A stretch of DNA of 64,000 nt from SFLA01 sp045595785 (GTDB taxonomy: Bacteria > Bacillota > Clostridia > Oscillospirales > CAG-382), in contig JAZOBE010000045.1 in the NCBI GenBank assembly GCA_045595785.1, positions 62,001-126,000 of the forward strand. The letters run 5' to 3'. Below are positions 59,681-64,000 of the stretch, one piece after another. The notes under the pieces are model-generated. The model had not been told where the DNA came from. It ran no database searches and saw only the letters and a list, made by a program, of their open reading frames with translations. Each line of letters starts with the position of its first letter. The stretch's first letter is position 1. The position numbers and the translations under genes were made by a program.

Positions 59681-61765
59681 ATGAACAGTAAAAATGGATA
59701 TAAAGTGTTGGCTTTATTAATGTCCGCGATTGTGCTATGCGGTTTGTTCTCTCCTGTTGTAGTGAATGCAAAAGCAGAGGATGTATATGCCGATGAATTG
59801 AAGGAGTTTTTTGACGAAGACACTCATTCTCAACTGTTGGAACAAACAGATGCAGTGTATATGGAATACGCAGAACTTCTGCGAACAGAACGCAACGCTA
59901 ACATTGCAATGAACGTGTTAGGGTTAATTTATGGCACGGGAAGCGAGCCATGCAAAAACGATTATATACAGTCACTTATAAACATCATAAGAACTTATGA
60001 AGATGAAAATGCGGCGTCTATGACTCAACAAAACCAATTGGACGATACAAAGAAATTGAAGGATTATCTTCATGATGTAGTAGATATTGAAATGAGCTGG
60101 CTCGGCGTTATCGGTGCTGCAAAAGCAATGGGCGAAGACGCAAAAATCGCTCTTTCTGTAATAAATGAAATGATGAAGGACGAGGATGACTGGATTAAAA
60201 GCGTAGGAGCTTTAAAAACCATGCTACAAAACTACGAAAAGCATGACTCGTTTCTTCAATTGGTAGAGACTAAAGCGGACGGCATATTAAAAGAAGCGGC
60301 AGGTGAACTCAGGACAGCGTTATCTGAGGTAATGAAAGTCAGATTGCGCGCTTATGCTGAACTTACAAAGAACTCCGCCGAGGATTACGCAAAGTTATTT
60401 GTAGATGAAATTTTCGCTGACGAATGGAAGGAGTATTTGAAGGGCAAAATCAAATTTGATATCAGCTTTCTGGACGCTTTACCAGCCGCAAAATTAGGTG
60501 TAGACATTGGAAAGTTGCTGGGGAATTTGACGGTAGGCGCCGAAGATGTAATCACGTATGTTTTAGAAATCAAAGCTGTTCACGATATCAGTGTAATATT
60601 GGAAAAAGAACTGGGGTACATAAAAAATAGCGTTCAAAAAGATGCAGCTAAAATAGCAGAAACCACCGCACAGAATTACATGGCATACGGTAATTATCTA
60701 ATAAGTTGTAGAATTCGCGGTCAATATTGCATGACTGCAATTTACATGCAATGCCCTAGCTTGCGCACTTTGCTTGGGGAAGAGGCCGCCCAAAACGCAG
60801 AGGCGGTATATAATCGCTTAACAAGCAATCTTTTAAGCGTTAAAAAGAAATTGGATGCAATAAAAAACAGCAACGTAAGTTTGACTCTTATTTTGAGCAA
60901 CATTGCCGCAGATTCTATAAAGTATTACAATTCAACTGTCGGCTATAATTTTGCTGTTATTGAGAATAACGGGAAGTATGGTTTAATTGATTATAATGGT
61001 CAGATTGTTCTTCCAATAGTGTATGAATCAATAGACCTTTGTGAAGCTTCTCCAAGCGGTCAGGAAACAATATTGCTCGCTTATGATTCAAATTACAATT
61101 CATTTTTGGTTGAAAAGGACGGCTCGCTTACGCCGAAATTTTTTGGAGGTTGGGGATTTGAACGTTTTGCAACAATATATATAATGCAAGGCCGTCCTGT
61201 GATGTTCGATACCGACGAGGGGCAAGTAGAATATTCTTATGACGCTTACACTTCATACCGGCACGGTGCTTGTACACTTGGCACATTTACTAATGAAACA
61301 GCCGATGTTATTCCAGTTCAACAAATTGATGGATACAGAAGTTGTAAAGGAGAGATGCCGGCGTATGAGGTGTCGTTAGTGTCCGAAAAATATGCTTTGT
61401 TTCATTTAAAAACTGGGGAATTGATTACTGATTTCATTTTTGACGATTATGGTGCCAACGGTTTCATTGAAGGGATTTTGCCCGTAAAAAAAGACGGTAA
61501 ATGGGGCTATATTGATGAATCTGGTAATATGATAACAGATTTTATTTACGATACGTCGGAGGTCACTCCGTGGGTAAACAACTATATGTATTCTTCACTA
61601 AACAACTACATCATTGTGCGTCAAGGCGATTTGTGGGGTCTAATTGATATCCAAGGAAATATTGTTATTGAAATCACCTATGACGGTATTTCGCAGGTTA
61701 CCCCCGATGGATATGTTTGGGTAAAAGAAGATAACAGCTGGTCTTTGTGGAAGATTACAAATTAA
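59681..61765 (+). CDS. Secreted WG-repeat protein
   Basis: A 694-residue exported protein with an N-terminal signal peptide ending near VNAKA. Residues ~30-400 are helical and unassigned. The C-terminal ~290 residues contain WG-type beta repeats: KYGLIDYNGQIVLPIVYESI, GKWGYIDESGNMITDFIYD and DLWGLIDIQGNIVIEITYD. Such repeats form beta-propeller-like surfaces for binding. No wall anchor is seen, so it may be released or held non-covalently. The start is 4 bp after the preceding stop. Confidence 0.82.
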   Translation: MNSKNGYKVLALLMSAIVLCGLFSPVVVNAKAEDVYADELKEFFDEDTHSQLLEQTDAVYMEYAELLRTERNANIAMNVLGLIYGTGSEPCKNDYIQSLINIIRTYEDENAASMTQQNQLDDTKKLKDYLHDVVDIEMSWLGVIGAAKAMGEDAKIALSVINEMMKDEDDWIKSVGALKTMLQNYEKHDSFLQLVETKADGILKEAAGELRTALSEVMKVRLRAYAELTKNSAEDYAKLFVDEIFADEWKEYLKGKIKFDISFLDALPAAKLGVDIGKLLGNLTVGAEDVITYVLEIKAVHDISVILEKELGYIKNSVQKDAAKIAETTAQNYMAYGNYLISCRIRGQYCMTAIYMQCPSLRTLLGEEAAQNAEAVYNRLTSNLLSVKKKLDAIKNSNVSLTLILSNIAADSIKYYNSTVGYNFAVIENNGKYGLIDYNGQIVLPIVYESIDLCEASPSGQETILLAYDSNYNSFLVEKDGSLTPKFFGGWGFERFATIYIMQGRPVMFDTDEGQVEYSYDAYTSYRHGACTLGTFTNETADVIPVQQIDGYRSCKGEMPAYEVSLVSEKYALFHLKTGELITDFIFDDYGANGFIEGILPVKKDGKWGYIDESGNMITDFIYDTSEVTPWVNNYMYSSLNNYIIVRQGDLWGLIDIQGNIVIEITYDGISQVTPDGYVWVKEDNSWSLWKITN

Positions 61766-61885
61766 TTTCTATAGATACATTTTTGTTCAGCTTTAAGGAC
61801 GAAAATTGCGATTCAACTTTGGCGTAGAGTAACTTTATAGAAAAGCAGACCTTCATAGTAATTATCAAATGCGGAGAATAGCAGC

Positions 61886-63382
61886 ATGAAAAACAAAAAG
61901 AATTATATGATGTTCATTATATCAGTTGCGTTCCTTTTGATTATGTCGCTTTGCGGATGCATCAATCAAGAGACAGAACAAAGTGAAAATGATTCGATTA
62001 ACCTAGAAACTCCGGGCAATACTAACGTATCAGTAGCACACACAAATCACAACTATGTTTCGGTTGTAACGCCTCCCACAAGCACTGAACAAGGATATAC
62101 AACGCATATTTGCGATGTGTGTGGTGATAGTTACACAGACTCTTACGTTGCCCCCGTCCGATACTCCGAAGGCTTGGAGTATGAGGTGAATGATGACGGC
62201 GCAACTTGTAGAATAACCGGATGGGGGCCATACCCTGAAAATGATATAAATATTCCTCCGGAAATTGATGGGTATAAAGTTACGGCCATTGGCGATTCTG
62301 CGTTTTCTGGATGTAGCGTTACAAGCATTATTATACCTGATAGCGTAACCACCGTCGGAACCGGTGCATTCTTTGGTTGCTGGGCGCTGAATCGTGTTTC
62401 GTTTGGTAGCGGTTTGTTAACAATTGGCAGTGAAGCGTTCTGGAACTGCGATAGCCTTACCAACATAGCCATCCCCGAAAGCGTGAACAATATTGGTGAA
62501 TTGGCGTTTAGCGAATGCGACAATTTGAAGTTTAACATTTACGACAACGCTTATTACTTAGGCAATAACACCAATCCTTACGTTGCTTTGATTCGACGCA
62601 ATGAAACTACTGTGACAAGCTGTGAGGTTCATACAGACACAACAGTTATTGCAGACAAGGCGTTCTATTATTGTCAAAACCTCGCTAACATTAATATCGG
62701 CGATGGAGTAAAAACGATTGGCAGAGAAGCTTTTTGTGCCACTGACCTTACTAGTGTTGTTATTCCCGATAGTGTTGCTGCTATTGGCGACGGAGCCTTC
62801 AGCTGGTGTGCGAAGCTTACAACCATTACATTAAGCGAAGGTCTAATTTCTATTGGTGACAAAGCGTTTTACGAATGCTGGGAGCTCACCTGTGTCACCA
62901 TACCTGATAGCGTTACTGAAATTGGCAATTATGCATTTAGTGACTGCCAGGCTTTGACGAGTGTTACAATCGGTAACAGTGTTACCGAACTAAAACGCTG
63001 TGTATTTTCTGATTGTAAAAAGCTCATAGCTATTACCATTCCGGATAGTGTGATTACAATTGAAAGCAGTGCATTCCATAGTTGCAAAAATCTAACTAAC
63101 GTAATTATCGGTAAAAATGTTACTACTATTGGTGTAACGGCATTCTACGAATGTAAAAGCCTCGTCAATATTACAATTCCCGCTAGTATGACAACTATTG
63201 AGAAAAAGGCTTTTACTGGATGTTGGGCTCTAGAAAGTATAATATTCGAAGATGCATCTGGTTGGTATGTCACTAAAGCCGAAGGCGCATCTTCAGGAAT
63301 CAACCTTACTATCCCCGACGCTGAAACCGCAGAGAGTTATCTTACTTTGAGGTATGATGATTATTATTGGTATAAAAAATGA
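61886..63382 (+). CDS. BspA-type LRR lipoprotein with YYWYKK tail
   Basis: A 498-residue lipoprotein with the lipobox LCGC. A short Cys/His segment (HNYVSV, HICDVCGDSYTDS) resembles half of the kinase ectodomain units. About 13 LRR_5 units follow (e.g. IGDSAFSGCSVTSIIIPDSV), and the conserved tail WYVTKAEGASSG...YYWYKK completes it. The tail is the same as in the two receptor-like kinases at 12983 and 16226, suggesting a common partner or attachment. BspA-like LRR proteins bind host or bacterial surfaces. A GGAG site precedes the ATG. Confidence 0.88.
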   Translation: MKNKKNYMMFIISVAFLLIMSLCGCINQETEQSENDSINLETPGNTNVSVAHTNHNYVSVVTPPTSTEQGYTTHICDVCGDSYTDSYVAPVRYSEGLEYEVNDDGATCRITGWGPYPENDINIPPEIDGYKVTAIGDSAFSGCSVTSIIIPDSVTTVGTGAFFGCWALNRVSFGSGLLTIGSEAFWNCDSLTNIAIPESVNNIGELAFSECDNLKFNIYDNAYYLGNNTNPYVALIRRNETTVTSCEVHTDTTVIADKAFYYCQNLANINIGDGVKTIGREAFCATDLTSVVIPDSVAAIGDGAFSWCAKLTTITLSEGLISIGDKAFYECWELTCVTIPDSVTEIGNYAFSDCQALTSVTIGNSVTELKRCVFSDCKKLIAITIPDSVITIESSAFHSCKNLTNVIIGKNVTTIGVTAFYECKSLVNITIPASMTTIEKKAFTGCWALESIIFEDASGWYVTKAEGASSGINLTIPDAETAESYLTLRYDDYYWYKK

Positions 63383-63400
63383 TCCGATCGTCCCCTCCTC

Positions 63401-63430
63401 TTGAATGCTCTCTACAAAACATGGTATAAT
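63401..63430 (+). promoter_or_regulatory. Promoter of a very short unit
   Basis: TTGAAT (63401-63406), an 18-bp spacer and TATAAT (63425-63430). A terminator begins about 20 bp downstream, so the transcript would be about 50 nt. Confidence 0.4.
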
Positions 63431-63452
63431 ATTACAGCAAAATAGAGTGACG

Positions 63453-63485
63453 AGAGCGCCATCCTTAAACGGGTGACGCTCTTTT
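63453..63485 (+). terminator. Intrinsic terminator after the LRR lipoprotein
   Basis: A ~10-bp interrupted stem (63454-63464 with 63471-63481), a 6-base loop and TTTT. Confidence 0.7.
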
Positions 63486-64000
63486 GGTCGAGAGAATAAT
63501 GTTTGCCAAAGCAAACACCCAGAAATTCAATCAAAACTGTTGAAAACTTGTCCATTCTACCATCAATATCACCAAAAATCAATATAAAGTTTAGTTTTTA
63601 CGCAAATCCTATTGACAAAACGCTCGATTTGTGGTAGCGTGTAAGGGGATGTTTGTGAACAAGTATGTTTGTATGTTTGTTTACAAACATATTTTCGTCC
63701 CATTGCATATCAACTTTTTGATCTGCGCTCATATAATTAATATTAAACAGGAAAAAACAAAAAGAATTTAGGAGAAAGATTCTTTCGTCACTAAAGGCGC
63801 AAAAGAATCGTGCGAATGAGTAGTAATACTTTAAATCTTGGAGAGAACAATGGTTATTTAGAAACCAAAACGAATCTTTTCGAAAATTCGCAGAGAATTG
63901 TAATAATGAAACTTCAGTTGAAAAGGAATAATAACAAATAAGCATAGCGCAAGGTAATACATGCGCTATGCTTTGTTGCGTTCATTAGATTTTTTTAATC
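63486..64000. other. Right-end intergenic stretch
   Basis: AT-rich DNA with no convincing gene. TTGACA at 63612 has only a weak -10 (63635-63640). Small hairpins occur at 63777-63810, and a perfect 10-bp stem at 63941-63950 with 63963-63972 could end a short RNA. A 41-codon frame at 63816-63941 ends in that stem but lacks a ribosome site. Confidence 0.4.
63941..63976 (+). terminator. Hairpin, possible terminator
   Basis: A perfect 10-bp AGCATAGCGC stem with a 12-base loop, followed by TTGTT only, so termination strength is doubtful. Confidence 0.45.

Noticed and set aside
63816..63941. 41-codon plus-strand open frame
   Set aside because: The spacing to any Shine-Dalgarno motif is wrong and the peptide has no recognisable feature; only noted under the right-end stretch.
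63598..63945. Minus-strand open frame of 115 codons at the right end
   Set aside because: No ribosome site, Phe/Ser-rich composition of AT-rich noncoding DNA, and it runs through hairpins.

Overview
The window looks like a chromosomal segment of an uncultured, low-to-mid-GC Gram-positive bacterium of the class Clostridia (Oscillospirales/Ruminococcaceae-like). This is inferred from the AGGAGG ribosome sites, sigma-A promoters, lipobox lipoproteins, sortase-assembled pili, EssC-type type VII secretion (T7SSb) and BspA-type leucine-rich repeat proteins ending in a YYWYKK tail. No rRNA, intact tRNA, CRISPR array or insertion sequence was found.

Layout. (1) 1-8112: the end of an operon with a double-GTPase-like protein (cut by the left edge), a GAP1-like partner, a degenerate kinase, a Sel1/membrane protein, a polytopic membrane protein and a transglutaminase-fold lipoprotein. 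(2) 8191-12096: housekeeping genes (AIM24-like protein, DUF4855-like protein, GAF-type methionine sulfoxide reductase, glycerol kinase). (3) 12121-29520: a T7SS island. A PP2C phosphatase and two Ser/Thr kinases with extracellular Cys/His-rich repeats and LRR tails come first. EssC, an EsaB-like protein and two WXG100 proteins follow from a near-consensus promoter. Then come a lipoprotein, a lipase with reversed domain order, a small helical partner, a second repeat-rich effector candidate, a DUF3592-like membrane protein, a DUF4176-like protein and two more WXG100 proteins. A 24-bp exact direct repeat brackets the core at 18636-18659 and 29497-29520. (4) 29578-35369: accessory and metabolic genes (P-loop protein, RidA, TIGR04076-like, toroid-fold protein, Nudix, cytidine deaminase, MalY/PatB). 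(5) 35464-39897: a GHL10-like glycosidase, an esterase, a lipoprotein and a YwaF-like membrane protein.

(6) 39976-52584, minus strand: a sortase-assembled pilus operon (coiled-coil protein, signal peptidase I, 2143-residue adhesin, major pilin, class C sortase, minor pilin, catalytically dead sortase paralogue). Just upstream is a 222-bp segment bounded by perfect 29-bp inverted repeats with a minus-strand promoter inside, directly beside a tyrosine recombinase with an intact active site. This is the hallmark of an invertible phase-variation switch, here in the ON orientation, and is the strongest discovery in the window.

(7) 52704-54726: a Trk/Ktr potassium uptake pair. (8) 54835-56040: a scar region with the 3' remnant of another tyrosine integrase and a tRNA-like fragment. 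(9) 56251-63382: a promoter, a strongly folded leader RNA with its own terminator, then genes for Sel1/TM2, MORN, Sel1, WG-repeat and LRR proteins. The right end (63486-64000) has no convincing gene.

Protein family names come from recognising motifs by eye; no database search was run.
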